DNA from: Oceanospirillum sp048270425
Lineage (GTDB): Bacteria > Pseudomonadota > Gammaproteobacteria > Pseudomonadales > Halomonadaceae
Direction: 5' to 3'
NCBI GenBank assembly: GCA_048270425.1
Contig: JBLWSY010000008.1
Span: 62,001 to 126,000, forward strand
Length of the DNA: 64,000 nucleotides
Shown here one piece after another: positions 53,429-63,011 of this stretch. A program made the translations under genes and the position numbers. The notes below the pieces were generated by a model that made no database searches, had not been told where the DNA came from, and saw only the letters and a program-made list of their open reading frames with translations. The stretch's first letter is position 1; every line of letters begins with the position of its first letter.

Positions 53429-54118
53429 TCAGATCCCCTCCCGAGCAAAAATCCGCTGAATCTGGCCATAACGTTTATGGCTGAAACGCAGATCAACACC
53501 CCTCGGCAAGCTACGAAAGTCGATCTGTCCCTCTTGATTTTCTACCGGCCAGAACGCCTGCCACTCGCCATTGCCCAATAATCTGACGGAAAAGTCTGTC
53601 ACATCCTGCAATAAGACCTGAACCTGCGGCTGTGTGTCCTGAGCCCGGTCCAGCACTGGCCAGACAAGACGCTGTAACTCATCACCCTGTAATCGATAAC
53701 CGATGCGCAGCTTAACCCCGGCATCAGCCGGAGCAACGCCTGAGTCCGAATCCGCTCCGGAAACCTCTTGCCCTGCAGTCATTGACCAGCCGCCAGCTCG
53801 GGTAAACTCGAGAGGTAAACCACCCCGATAGTTCACTGAAAAAGCAGGCAAGGGGTCGCCTAACTCATCACGGATAGAACGACGGCTCAGTTGTTTCAGG
53901 TCCTGTTCGATAACCGAGACCGCTTTTTGCAGCTGGCTAAAGCTATCGGAACGGTCCCGGGTGTGCTCATAGGTACGTATCACGCTATTAAGCAGTTTGT
54001 ATCCCGCAAGGCCGATCAGAGCAAAAATAGCGACCGCGATCAGCAGCTCCAGGAGGGTAAAACCTGACTGTGTTTTTGTCTTAGTCAAGCGAGGGAGGTT
54101 AACGGGAGAAGCCTGCAT
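53429..54118 (-). CDS. gspJ: Type II secretion minor pseudopilin GspJ
   Basis: 229 residues; leader cleavage at KTQSG before FTLLELLIAVAIFALIGLAGY, with Glu5 present. The remainder is the beta-rich GspJ domain, including SVIEQDLKQLSRRSIRD. One base separates it from gspI and two from gspK. Confidence 0.92.
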   Translation of the reverse strand: MQASPVNLPRLTKTKTQSGFTLLELLIAVAIFALIGLAGYKLLNSVIRTYEHTRDRSDSFSQLQKAVSVIEQDLKQLSRRSIRDELGDPLPAFSVNYRGGLPLEFTRAGGWSMTAGQEVSGADSDSGVAPADAGVKLRIGYRLQGDELQRLVWPVLDRAQDTQPQVQVLLQDVTDFSVRLLGNGEWQAFWPVENQEGQIDFRSLPRGVDLRFSHKRYGQIQRIFAREGI

Positions 54119-54119
54119 T

Positions 54120-54548
54120 TTAGGGCTCCATCCGCATAAAACTGGTGAGTTGAGCTAAAGCGAAATCCGGAGAAGAGACGGCATCGCCCTTTTCATGACT
54201 GAACACCTTAAGTTCAACACGGACTAACAGGGGGGATTCTGTTGAGCGAGTCTCGGCTTTTAACAGAAAACGGCGGCCTGCCAGCTGTGCCTCAGCCCGG
54301 CTTTCACCAATTCTGGGCGGTGTTCCGCTCAGCCGTAATTCGTTCATCCAGTTCTGCGCCGCCCAATTGGCGACGACACGTTGTTCCAGCTGACCACTTT
54401 GACGCACAAACCCACTACTTGCCGTCAGAAGTCCGGCCGAGGCAACCGCAAGAATCGCAAGGGCGATCATTACTTCCAGTAAGGTAAAACCCTTTTGCGG
54501 GTGAATTCGTTTTTGGCGACGACCAAAAGCGGTGTGAGAATTCAGCAT
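54120..54548 (-). CDS. gspI: Type II secretion minor pseudopilin GspI
   Basis: 142 residues; leader cleavage at HPQKG before FTLLEVMIALAILAVASAGL, with Glu5 present, then NWAAQNWMNELRL typical of GspI. It follows gspM directly instead of gspH, an unusual order. Confidence 0.92.
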   Translation of the reverse strand: MLNSHTAFGRRQKRIHPQKGFTLLEVMIALAILAVASAGLLTASSGFVRQSGQLEQRVVANWAAQNWMNELRLSGTPPRIGESRAEAQLAGRRFLLKAETRSTESPLLVRVELKVFSHEKGDAVSSPDFALAQLTSFMRMEP

Positions 54549-54557
54549 AATCGAAGG

Positions 54558-55133
54558 CTACCGGGTAAGATCCGCGTAATTGGAATCAAGACGGTAATTA
54601 AGGGCGATCGTGCGCTGGGTTTGATCGACATTGACCTGTTCAAGCTTCGCAAAGTGACTCATGGCAACCAAAAAGGCATGGGCCTTTCGGCTGTCACTAT
54701 AACGTAACTGGAGCTCTCCCGGCTTTTGAGACCCTGTGTCGGAGGAGGCTTTGTGCTGTATCAGGCTCAACCGATAAGCGGGTAATTCCTGCTTAAGCCA
54801 GAGATCCATAGGCAGCAGATCAATCATGCCATATTGATTGAGTCGGTTGTATGCTGCCAGCTGAGCACGCTCCAGACGTTCACTTTGCTGTGCCTGCCAA
54901 CTTTTGCGTGACTCAACCTGCTGCATCACGGGTTGCCAGATAAGCAGGTAAAGCAGGACAAAAAAAAGTACAGCTGCCAATAATTTCAGTGCACTTCGAT
55001 CACGTGCTGGCAGGTTATTCCAGCCAGACTTCAGGCCGTCGGGCAACCCGGCTGCGACGGCCGAAAGGAACTCTCTGATTCTCTGACTGAATTTGCGGCC
55101 TATGCCAGCTGAATAATCCCAATTGAACGCCAT
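54558..55133 (-). CDS. gspM: Type II secretion protein GspM
   Basis: 191 residues: a cytoplasmic N-terminus of about 50 with SGWNNLPARDRSALKLL, one membrane helix (about 50-68) and a periplasmic ferredoxin-like domain. Inner-membrane platform protein that normally dimerises with GspL. It lies between gspH and gspI, away from gspL, whereas it is usually next to it. Confidence 0.85.
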   Translation of the reverse strand: MAFNWDYSAGIGRKFSQRIREFLSAVAAGLPDGLKSGWNNLPARDRSALKLLAAVLFFVLLYLLIWQPVMQQVESRKSWQAQQSERLERAQLAAYNRLNQYGMIDLLPMDLWLKQELPAYRLSLIQHKASSDTGSQKPGELQLRYSDSRKAHAFLVAMSHFAKLEQVNVDQTQRTIALNYRLDSNYADLTR

Positions 55134-55216
55134 AAAATGTCCGTATGCTCTAAGTACCAGAAAATAAAAGTTGCCGGAAAATCAAAATTGCCAAAAAGAA
55201 ATGGGCGGGCTCTGCC

Positions 55217-55783
55217 TTATCTGGACTGTAACTGGTAATCCGGCGGCCCCGCTCCATCACCGGAGAAAACCAATACCCTGTCCGGTGTTTCCGGGAAATA
55301 GAAGCTCAGGCTGAAATTACGAGTCAGTCCCGAAGCCGCGATCATAAGTTCAGACTGTTTTTTTCCGGCAACCTCAAGGGTGAAAAACACCTCACGTTCA
55401 GGCTGATAAGCCCCCAAAGAACGCAGTTCAGGTTCCTCCCAGCGCCCCTCGGGTTGGCGTTTCAGCGTATCCAGACGTAGGCCGGGTGCCGGTACAACAC
55501 CTTCTGATAGCGCCGGCGGCTCATCAGCATATTCAGGCGTAAAAACGTCAAAGCCATAACTCGTAGCTTTTACGGTCAACTTTATCGGCAAGCCACTGCG
55601 CACCGCTTGTTGTTGCGCACTAATAAACACGCTGCGCAGACGTTCGCCTTCAGCCATCAATGCCCGCTGACCAGAATGATCTCCACGTAATGCAACGGTA
55701 GCGGTCAGCAAAACGCCGATAATCACCACCACCACAAGGATCTCAATCAGGGTAAACCCCTGCTGCCGGTTAACGGGCTTCAC
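55217..55783 (-). CDS. gspH: Type II secretion minor pseudopilin GspH
   Basis: 188 residues; leader NRQQG before FTLIEILVVVVIIGVLL. Starts with GTG at 55783, six bases after gspG, with no clear ribosome-binding site, so translation probably depends on gspG. Confidence 0.9.
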   Translation of the reverse strand: MKPVNRQQGFTLIEILVVVVIIGVLLTATVALRGDHSGQRALMAEGERLRSVFISAQQQAVRSGLPIKLTVKATSYGFDVFTPEYADEPPALSEGVVPAPGLRLDTLKRQPEGRWEEPELRSLGAYQPEREVFFTLEVAGKKQSELMIAASGLTRNFSLSFYFPETPDRVLVFSGDGAGPPDYQLQSR

Positions 55784-55789
55784 GACAGT

Positions 55790-56278
55790 TTATTTATCCC
55801 AGTTGCCAATATCAGCATCGGTGCCTTCACCACCTTCCTGACCATCTGCTCCCAGAGAATAAAGGTCAAAGTGGCGGCTTTTCTGGCCCGGACGCTGGTA
55901 GATGTAAGCATTGCCCCAAGGGTCTTCCGGCATTTGTGGCAGATAGCCATCAGGGTTCCAGTTTTTCGCGGACGCTGGTTTCTCAACCAGCGCTTTCAGG
56001 CCTTCCTCATTGGTCGGGTATCGGAAGTTATCCAGCTTATACATATCCAGCGCGTTGCTTATGGAACGGATATCATTTTTGGCAACGGTGACACGCGCTT
56101 CATCCGGACGCCCCAGGATAGATGGCGCAACCAGAGCCCCTAAAATACCCAGAATAACCACAACCACCATAATCTCGATCAGGGTAAAACCCTGCTGTTT
56201 TTTGACGACTGACTTCTTATCAGTAGAGATAGCCTGTGATTTGGTCTGGGACTGCATCTGAATTTCCTGATCTTTCAT
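55790..56278 (-). CDS. gspG: Type II secretion major pseudopilin GspG
   Basis: 162 residues; leader cleavage at KKQQG before FTLIEIMVVVVILGILGALV. The rest has DIRSISNALDMYKLDN, YPTNEEGLKALV, DPWGNAYIYQRPG and the calcium-binding region SLGADGQEGGEG. The leader is about 30 residues, much longer than the usual 6-10, but AAAGGA before ATG 56278 supports this start. Confidence 0.94.
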   Translation of the reverse strand: MKDQEIQMQSQTKSQAISTDKKSVVKKQQGFTLIEIMVVVVILGILGALVAPSILGRPDEARVTVAKNDIRSISNALDMYKLDNFRYPTNEEGLKALVEKPASAKNWNPDGYLPQMPEDPWGNAYIYQRPGQKSRHFDLYSLGADGQEGGEGTDADIGNWDK

Positions 56279-56320
56279 AAAGATTCCTTTAAATATTTCA
56301 CATAACGCACTGAACAGAAT

Positions 56321-57532
56321 TCAGCCAATCAGCTGATTCATATTCAAAATTGGTAACAGGATCGCTAATACGATTGTTAATACAACACCGCCCATGGCGA
56401 TCAGAACAACCGGCTCAAATAAACCAACAACGGTAGCAACCAGAGCTTCCAGAGTCTGTTGCTGCTGCTTAGCCGCCCGGTCCAGCATATTTTCCAGTTC
56501 GCCACTACGTTCACCACTGGCGATCATATAGAGCATCATTGGCGGAAATCGCCCACTCTGCTCCAGTGATTTAAACAGTGATGACCCTTCTTTCACTTTG
56601 CCGGCAATCTCACTTACCTGCTGACGCATAAAGTGGTTTGGCATCACTGCCGCCGCAATGCTAAGCCCCTCAACTAAGGGAACGCCACTGCGGGAGAGAA
56701 TACTTAAAGTTCCGGCAAAACGGGAAGCGTTAATCCCCCGGCTAATCTTTCGGGTCAGGCGAAAATCGGTCAGCCAGCGATCCACAGCCAGCCTGAAACC
56801 GGGCTTACGGTAGGCTGATGAGAAAGCCAGAAAACCAAGACAAAGCAGCAACAAAAGATGCAGGCCAAACTGATTGAGAAAGTCGCTTACCGCGATCAGG
56901 CCAGCTGTTAGCGGCGGGAGATCGTTTCCGGTTCGGGTGAAAACCTTGACCACATCAGGTACTACTACTGCCAGAAGAAAACTAACGATGGCAATAGAAG
57001 CCACTGTCAGAAGCCCCGGATAAAGCAACGCTAACTGAATTTTTTGCCTGGCCTGCTCTCGCTGCTCGGTGTAATCCGCTAACTCATTGAGGACGAGATC
57101 CAGATGCCCCGCATGTTCACCGGCTGCCACAGTTGAGCGATACATTTCCGGAAAAGCATTGGGGAAATCTGCCATACCATCAGCCAGTGTATGACCTTCC
57201 AGAACGCGGGATCGAACCCCTAGTAGCAGGCTTTTCACTTTAGGGCGCTCTGACTGAGCCGCTACGGCCTGCAGGACCTCTTCCAGTGGCATTGCCGCCT
57301 GAACAAGGGTTGCCATCTGGCGGGTACAGAGCGCCAGCTCTTTAACCGACATACCCGGCCCGGACAGGAAACGATTTGGCTTGCCTTTGGATTCCGAAAC
57401 CTGATCAACAGAGACAGCGATCAGCCCCTGATCCCTCAGCAGCTGACGAATATGGCGGGGGCTCTCCCCTTCCATAACGCCCTTTTTCTTCGCGCCGGAT
57501 GCCGTTACCGCCTGATAATTAAAAGCAGCCAT
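56321..57532 (-). CDS. gspF: Type II secretion inner-membrane platform protein GspF
   Basis: 403 residues with three membrane helices and two cytoplasmic four-helix domains. Typical stretches: AFNYQAVTASGAKKKGVMEG, ALCTRQMATLVQAAMPLEE and GERSGELENMLDRAAKQQ. It links the ATPase GspE to the pseudopilus. Confidence 0.95.
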   Translation of the reverse strand: MAAFNYQAVTASGAKKKGVMEGESPRHIRQLLRDQGLIAVSVDQVSESKGKPNRFLSGPGMSVKELALCTRQMATLVQAAMPLEEVLQAVAAQSERPKVKSLLLGVRSRVLEGHTLADGMADFPNAFPEMYRSTVAAGEHAGHLDLVLNELADYTEQREQARQKIQLALLYPGLLTVASIAIVSFLLAVVVPDVVKVFTRTGNDLPPLTAGLIAVSDFLNQFGLHLLLLLCLGFLAFSSAYRKPGFRLAVDRWLTDFRLTRKISRGINASRFAGTLSILSRSGVPLVEGLSIAAAVMPNHFMRQQVSEIAGKVKEGSSLFKSLEQSGRFPPMMLYMIASGERSGELENMLDRAAKQQQQTLEALVATVVGLFEPVVLIAMGGVVLTIVLAILLPILNMNQLIG

Positions 57533-57550
57533 TACGAATTACTCTCGGTC

Positions 57551-59194
57551 TTAATCATCACGGGTCACACGCAACACTTCTTCAACGGTGGTAATACCAG
57601 CCATAACCAAACGCAAACCATCCTGACGTATCGTTTGATAAGCATTGCCATCGTACCCCTTAGACTGTCTCAGGTACTGATCAATCTCCTGCTCACCAGC
57701 CTGCTGATGAATCAGTCGACGTATGTCTTCATTGACAGTTAACAGCTCATAGATACCGGTACGGCCCCGATAGCCTTGCTGGTTGCAGTGCTCGCAGCCT
57801 GCGGCGTGATATAGGGTCACCTCAGCATCAGCGCTTAATCCCATCAGTGCCCGCTCAGCATCATCGGGGTGATAAGGCGTCCGACACTCGGTACACAGCA
57901 CCCGCACCAGCCGCTGAGCCAAAACCCCTAACAGACTGGAGGCCAGCAGGAAGGGCTCAACGCCCATATCCTGCAAACGGGTCACAGCACCGGCAGCGGT
58001 ATTGGTGTGCAGGGTCGAAAGCACAAGGTGACCGGTTAAACTCGCCTGCACTGCGATTTCCGCTGTCTCAATATCACGGATCTCGCCAACCATAACGACG
58101 TCAGGATCCTGGCGCAGCATGGCCCGTAGGCCTCGGGCAAAGGTCATATCAACCTTAGGGTTCACTTGGGTCTGACCAATGCCTTCCAGATTGTATTCAA
58201 TAGGATCTTCAACCGTCATAATGTTACGGCTGGCATCGTTCAGCGTTGTTAGCGAAGCATAAAGCGTGGTGGTTTTACCGGAGCCGGTGGGGCCCGTCAC
58301 CAGAAAGATACCATGGGGTTTCGCAAGCAGTTGGCGCAGCCCCGTATGAATCTGCTCCGACATACCCAACTGCGCCAGATCCATACGACCGGCATTTTTA
58401 TCCAGAATACGCAGCACAACCCGTTCGCCGTTACTGGATGGCAGCGTTGAAACCCGCACATCCACTTCCCGACCACCAAGACGGAGGGAAATACGACCAT
58501 CCTGAGGCACCCGTTTTTCAGCGATATCCAGCTTCGCCATCACCTTAATACGTGAAGTCAGAAGCGGTGCCAGTGCTCGCTTAGGCTCAACAACCGGACG
58601 CAAAACACCATCGACACGGAAACGCACGACCAATCGCTTTTCAAAAGTTTCGATGTGAATATCGGAAACACCTTCACGGATCGCTTCCTGCAGCAATCCA
58701 TTGATCAGTCGGATAATGGGCGCATCGTCCTGCTGATCCAGCAGGTCTTCTGTTTCAGAGACGGAATCGGCAAGACTTGCCAGATCCATCTGATCACCAA
58801 TCCCCTGCACCATCTGCAGCGTCTCCGATGAATCCGACTGATACTGACGGGTCAGCTGCTGTTCAAACTCTGCAGCAGAAAGCATCACGAGTCGATCCAG
58901 CGGGCCACAAAGACGCATAGCCTCACCCACAGCTGATGCATTCAGGGGCTCACGGGCATAACAAATCGCTTGATCACCCTCAGCCCCCACCAAAACGCCC
59001 TGTTTTTTAGCAAAGGTGAAAGGCACAAAGGTACGAACCTGCGGATCACGGACAAAAGGCAGTGACTGAATAAAAGTATCCTGGCCCAACAAATCTTTTT
59101 CCGATAGCAGGGAATCGGTTTGGAGATCCTGCTGACCGGAAATTTCCGCTAACTTATCCGCAACCTTGGGTACTCCAGAAAAATCAGACTGCAT
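57551..59194 (-). CDS. gspE: Type II secretion ATPase GspE
   Basis: 547 residues from ATG 59194, which follows the gspD stop after one base; a longer frame would overlap gspD by 74 bp. Walker A GPTGSGKTTTLYASL near residue 300, Asp box, Walker B region VVMVGEIRDIETAEIA and His box LSTLHTNTAAGAVTRL. The C-terminal zinc motif has CTEC and CEHC. N-terminal GspL-binding domain present. It powers pseudopilus growth. Confidence 0.95.
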   Translation of the reverse strand: MQSDFSGVPKVADKLAEISGQQDLQTDSLLSEKDLLGQDTFIQSLPFVRDPQVRTFVPFTFAKKQGVLVGAEGDQAICYAREPLNASAVGEAMRLCGPLDRLVMLSAAEFEQQLTRQYQSDSSETLQMVQGIGDQMDLASLADSVSETEDLLDQQDDAPIIRLINGLLQEAIREGVSDIHIETFEKRLVVRFRVDGVLRPVVEPKRALAPLLTSRIKVMAKLDIAEKRVPQDGRISLRLGGREVDVRVSTLPSSNGERVVLRILDKNAGRMDLAQLGMSEQIHTGLRQLLAKPHGIFLVTGPTGSGKTTTLYASLTTLNDASRNIMTVEDPIEYNLEGIGQTQVNPKVDMTFARGLRAMLRQDPDVVMVGEIRDIETAEIAVQASLTGHLVLSTLHTNTAAGAVTRLQDMGVEPFLLASSLLGVLAQRLVRVLCTECRTPYHPDDAERALMGLSADAEVTLYHAAGCEHCNQQGYRGRTGIYELLTVNEDIRRLIHQQAGEQEIDQYLRQSKGYDGNAYQTIRQDGLRLVMAGITTVEEVLRVTRDD

Positions 59195-59195
59195 A

Positions 59196-61091
59196 TCAAT
59201 CTCTGCCGCCTTCAAAGAGCTGTTCAACACTGCCACGGGGCTGGAAAGCTCCGTCCTGATTTTTATCACTCAGATCACCATCGCGAGCTTCTACGCGATA
59301 AATCCCCTGATATTTGGCATCAGCAACTGCCTTGAGCCGGTTACTATCACGGATAATTTTTGGACGAAGGAAGACCAGAAGATTGCGTTTGGTCTTAGTG
59401 ATCTGAGTACTGCGGAAAAGGGCACCAATCAGAGGGATATCACCTAACAAAGGAACCTTACTCACAGACTCCTGGACATCATCCTGAATCAGACCACCTA
59501 AAACGATAGTTTCACCATCAGAAACCAGAATTGTGGTATCGATTGAGCGCTTATTGGTGATTCGGTCCGCAGAACCGGTCGCTAAAGGATTATCGGATGG
59601 CACCAAAGAGGAGACCTCCTGAAGCACCTCGAGTCGCACGCTATTATCATCATTAATCTGAGGTTTTACCTTAAGGGTGACACCCACATCCTCACGACTG
59701 ATGGTGGTAAAGGGATTTGTCGTGGTTGAGTTTGTGGTGGTTCCTGTCAAAAAAGGCACATTCTGACCAACAACAAATTCCGCTTCTTCGTTATCCAGGG
59801 TCATCACACTCGGTGTCGATAGCAGGTTAGCGTTAGAAGTCGTTGCTAAAGCCTGTACCAAGACACCGATATCCTGACCACCGGAACGGCCCGCACCGCC
59901 CAGAAAGGCACCATTAACCTTGCCGATGGTTGCTGCTCCACCGGTAGTTGCAGCATCGGTAACCAGTGATCCGGAAGAAACACCCGCATTATTAAAGCTG
60001 GTTCCGCCAACCGGGCCATTTTCAAAATCACCAACTAACCATTGAATGCCCAACTGCTCGCCGTTACTGCCACTGACTTCAACAATAACAGCCTCAATCA
60101 ATACCTGGGCACGGCGAATATCAAGCTGAGATACCAGATTCTTCACTTCGGACATTACCGCAGGTTCGGCGCGTACCACCAGAGCATTAAGCGACTCATC
60201 GGCCTGAAACTGCGCCTTTGTTACAGTAGGAGGGGCTTTTTCTGAAGCAGGGGCGGAGTCATTGATGACCTTGCTCAGTAATTCTGCAACCTTAGTCGCT
60301 TCCGCGTAGTTCAACTGAATCACCTGAGTCACGCCTTTGCTTTCAAAAGGATGATCAAGCTTGGAAATGAGGGATTTAATACGCTGACGATCCGGGTCGC
60401 TACCCTTAAGAATCAGTCGATTAGAGCGCTCATCCGCTACGATAGTGAAACGCCCGGCCTGACCTTTTGCAGATCGGCCCGACTGGGGTACAAGCTCCTC
60501 AAGCAGAGTAGCCAAATCACCAACCCAGGCATGTTGCAGACTGATCACTTCAATCTGCTCATCCTTACCACCATCAATGCTTTCAATAATCCCTTTCAAT
60601 CGCTCAATATTCGCCGCGTGGTCTGAAAGAATCAGGGCATTTGATGACTGTACTCCAGCAAGATGGCCGTATTGAGGAACCAAAGGTCGCAATACAGGAA
60701 CAACCTCGGCAACTGTCGCTGACTTCAGTTGAATCACTTCAGTGATAAAGCTATCGCCTTTTCGGATACCTGCGCGTGTCCCCTCCTGCTTACCTGTTGC
60801 GTTTGGAATAACTTTAATAGCCCCATCAGCTGTTTCAACAGCGACAAAACCATGAACATTCAGCACAGAAAGAAAAAGCTGATAGACAGCCTCATCATCC
60901 ATTGATGCTTTAGAAATAACCGTAACCCGACCTTTAACACGGGGGTCAACGATAAAACTCTTCCCTGTAATATCCGCAATCTGACTGATAAAAGCATCAA
61001 TTTCAGCATCTTTGATATTAACCTTCCACTGACCAGAAAAGACTGGAAGGGAAAACACTAATAGGCTGGTCAGAATTATTTTTTTAATCAC
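59196..61091 (-). CDS. gspD: Type II secretion outer-membrane secretin GspD
   Basis: 631 residues from GTG 61091, chosen because GGAG lies five to six bases upstream and the product then starts with a clean signal peptide (VIKKIILTSLLVFSLPVFS). An upstream ATG at 61166 would add 25 cysteine- and histidine-rich residues. N0 to N3 ring domains are followed by the secretin core with VPLLGDIPLIGALFRS. The GspD ring is the outer-membrane channel. Confidence 0.94.
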   Translation of the reverse strand: MIKKIILTSLLVFSLPVFSGQWKVNIKDAEIDAFISQIADITGKSFIVDPRVKGRVTVISKASMDDEAVYQLFLSVLNVHGFVAVETADGAIKVIPNATGKQEGTRAGIRKGDSFITEVIQLKSATVAEVVPVLRPLVPQYGHLAGVQSSNALILSDHAANIERLKGIIESIDGGKDEQIEVISLQHAWVGDLATLLEELVPQSGRSAKGQAGRFTIVADERSNRLILKGSDPDRQRIKSLISKLDHPFESKGVTQVIQLNYAEATKVAELLSKVINDSAPASEKAPPTVTKAQFQADESLNALVVRAEPAVMSEVKNLVSQLDIRRAQVLIEAVIVEVSGSNGEQLGIQWLVGDFENGPVGGTSFNNAGVSSGSLVTDAATTGGAATIGKVNGAFLGGAGRSGGQDIGVLVQALATTSNANLLSTPSVMTLDNEEAEFVVGQNVPFLTGTTTNSTTTNPFTTISREDVGVTLKVKPQINDDNSVRLEVLQEVSSLVPSDNPLATGSADRITNKRSIDTTILVSDGETIVLGGLIQDDVQESVSKVPLLGDIPLIGALFRSTQITKTKRNLLVFLRPKIIRDSNRLKAVADAKYQGIYRVEARDGDLSDKNQDGAFQPRGSVEQLFEGGRD

Positions 61092-61235
61092 CGAAACTCC
61101 GTTTCTGCTAAAGCACTGATGATGACAATGTATGTTATGCATGCAAACTTCTTTACACAGGGGCAACGAAGTTTACACAAAACTCTTTTAAAGTAGCTGA
61201 ACCGTGTCTCATATTAAATCAAAAAGATAGTGAGA

Positions 61236-62150
61236 TTAACGGGTTATAGGAAAAGTCACCACAAATTGACGTGATCCTCGCTGAATCATGACTTCAACTT
61301 CTTTTTTTCCGGAAAGCTCGCCGAGCAACTGAGCATCAGACTGCGGATCTCCCAGCTGAGAGCCGTTCACTGATAAGATCACATCCCCCATTTCCAACCC
61401 GGCCGATGTCAGCAGGGACGCATAAGGACTATCTCCTAACTGATAACCGCCACCTGCAGCCGGAGTAATACCAGCCTCGCCCAATAATCCGGATGGGTCC
61501 TGTTCCATTTTCTGCTGGTACTTACGCATAAAAGCTGAAGCATTCAGGCGTCGAATATCAGCACCTAATTCAGTTTGCGGAAGATCCCGAACAGCCTGAG
61601 GCTGAACAGGCGGTATTGCGATATCTGACGCTACTGACGAAGCAGCCTCCGGCATGGGATTAGAGGGCGATGCACTCGACAAACCGCCTGTACGATCTGA
61701 CTGCTTGAAATAAAGGGCCTCTGCCCGACCATTGCGATCCAGAACCACATGATCGTCGAAAACTGTTTTCAGATAAGTCCCCTTCTCAACCTCATCCCCT
61801 ACTTTGTAATAACTGGCGTTCTCATTGAGCGTTGCAATAATCGCCCCTGAATTAACATTCTCCGGGGCAACAAAGACTGCACTTAATACCATCTGCAACG
61901 GGGTTGGCGGAACAACAACCGGGGCGGGTGTATTTTCCTGCTTGGTAAAAAGACGCTCATAAGCCAGATCCCGGGGGACTGTATCAGGCCTTTGTCCGGA
62001 TAGTAGCCAATCTTCCACCACCTGATTGGATAACTCTGTTTTGTCGCTACCGGAAAAACTCTGGCCAACAATGGCCCCCGACTGCCAACCAATAACTACC
62101 ACCAAGGTAGCGCCAAGCAAAGGAGCCAGAATTGTATGAATCCTGTTCAT
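61236..62150 (-). CDS. gspC: Type II secretion protein GspC
   Basis: 304 residues: one N-terminal membrane helix, the HR domain (about 90-155, with LSAVFVAPENVNSGAIIA) and a C-terminal PDZ domain (GDVILSVNGSQLGD). Connects the inner-membrane platform to GspD and helps select substrates. Overlaps gspN by four bases (ATGA). Confidence 0.92.
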   Translation of the reverse strand: MNRIHTILAPLLGATLVVVIGWQSGAIVGQSFSGSDKTELSNQVVEDWLLSGQRPDTVPRDLAYERLFTKQENTPAPVVVPPTPLQMVLSAVFVAPENVNSGAIIATLNENASYYKVGDEVEKGTYLKTVFDDHVVLDRNGRAEALYFKQSDRTGGLSSASPSNPMPEAASSVASDIAIPPVQPQAVRDLPQTELGADIRRLNASAFMRKYQQKMEQDPSGLLGEAGITPAAGGGYQLGDSPYASLLTSAGLEMGDVILSVNGSQLGDPQSDAQLLGELSGKKEVEVMIQRGSRQFVVTFPITR

Positions 62151-62935
62151 CTGAACACTTTCTCCTTATATTTAACCAAAGCCTGATCCGCAGCTTTTCT
62201 GGGCACGGGGAGATCCGGGACAGCCTGTTTAATTCGCCCCAGAACAGCTACTGACAGCCAACCATCGCTTTTCAGCGAGGCTTCGATTAACGGCTTTTCA
62301 TCCCCTAGGGCTGTTACCTTAGCCAGGATAGCGCCCTCTGATTCAGTAACAGCCTTTATTGCTAACTGAGGATAGCGAATAAGTTTTGGGGATTGACCCG
62401 CGGGCGGTAAAAAATAGGTATCTCCACCCTGCCAAATAACAGAGCCTTGAACCGATTCAGGGCGGCCATTGCGGACAAGAAACGTCAGAGCGTTGATCGA
62501 AGCTTTACCCGAAATCCAGGCATTATTCTGCCTGAGGAATGGATTCAGCAACAAAGGGTGCAGATGACCGGATAACTGGCCAGATAAAGAGGCAAAATCC
62601 CAACCTGGCGAGGCAGATACTGTTAGTGCTGTACCAGGATGAATAAGCGTCAGAGTAAAAAGCTCGCCAGTCTCCAACAAGGCAGACATGCCCAACATCC
62701 AAACGCCTTTAAGTTGTAAATTCCGCCCCTGATCAGCAACAGATAACAAGGCCTCTCCCTGCCAAACAGACCCGCCTACAGCATCAACCGAAATCTGTTT
62801 CGGTAGCGACACATATGACTGCGCATATTTCCAGACAACAGACGCCGGAAAATTAGCCAACAGGCCTAATACAAAAGCAATAGGCAGAATTCGTTTTACC
62901 CATTTCCCTGGAAAAAAATCAGAGAATTTGTCCAT
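62147..62935 (-). CDS. gspN: Type II secretion protein GspN
   Basis: 262 residues from ATG 62935 (a TTG at 62950 is the alternative). One N-terminal membrane helix, then a periplasmic beta-rich domain with GGSVWQGEALLSV, characteristic of GspN. An accessory component, not present in all systems. Here it is the first gene of the operon, before gspC. Confidence 0.85.
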   Translation of the reverse strand: MDKFSDFFPGKWVKRILPIAFVLGLLANFPASVVWKYAQSYVSLPKQISVDAVGGSVWQGEALLSVADQGRNLQLKGVWMLGMSALLETGELFTLTLIHPGTALTVSASPGWDFASLSGQLSGHLHPLLLNPFLRQNNAWISGKASINALTFLVRNGRPESVQGSVIWQGGDTYFLPPAGQSPKLIRYPQLAIKAVTESEGAILAKVTALGDEKPLIEASLKSDGWLSVAVLGRIKQAVPDLPVPRKAADQALVKYKEKVFR

Positions 62936-63011
62936 ATATTCCGTTCCCAATCATCAAACCCACACAAAATCACAAGCAAATCCAAACAAGCCCCCTTTCA
63001 ATGAGAGGTCG

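Noticed and set aside
59196..59269. Upstream start of gspE giving 572 residues
   Set aside because: It would overlap the end of gspD by 74 bp; ATG 59194, one base after the gspD stop, fits the operon better.
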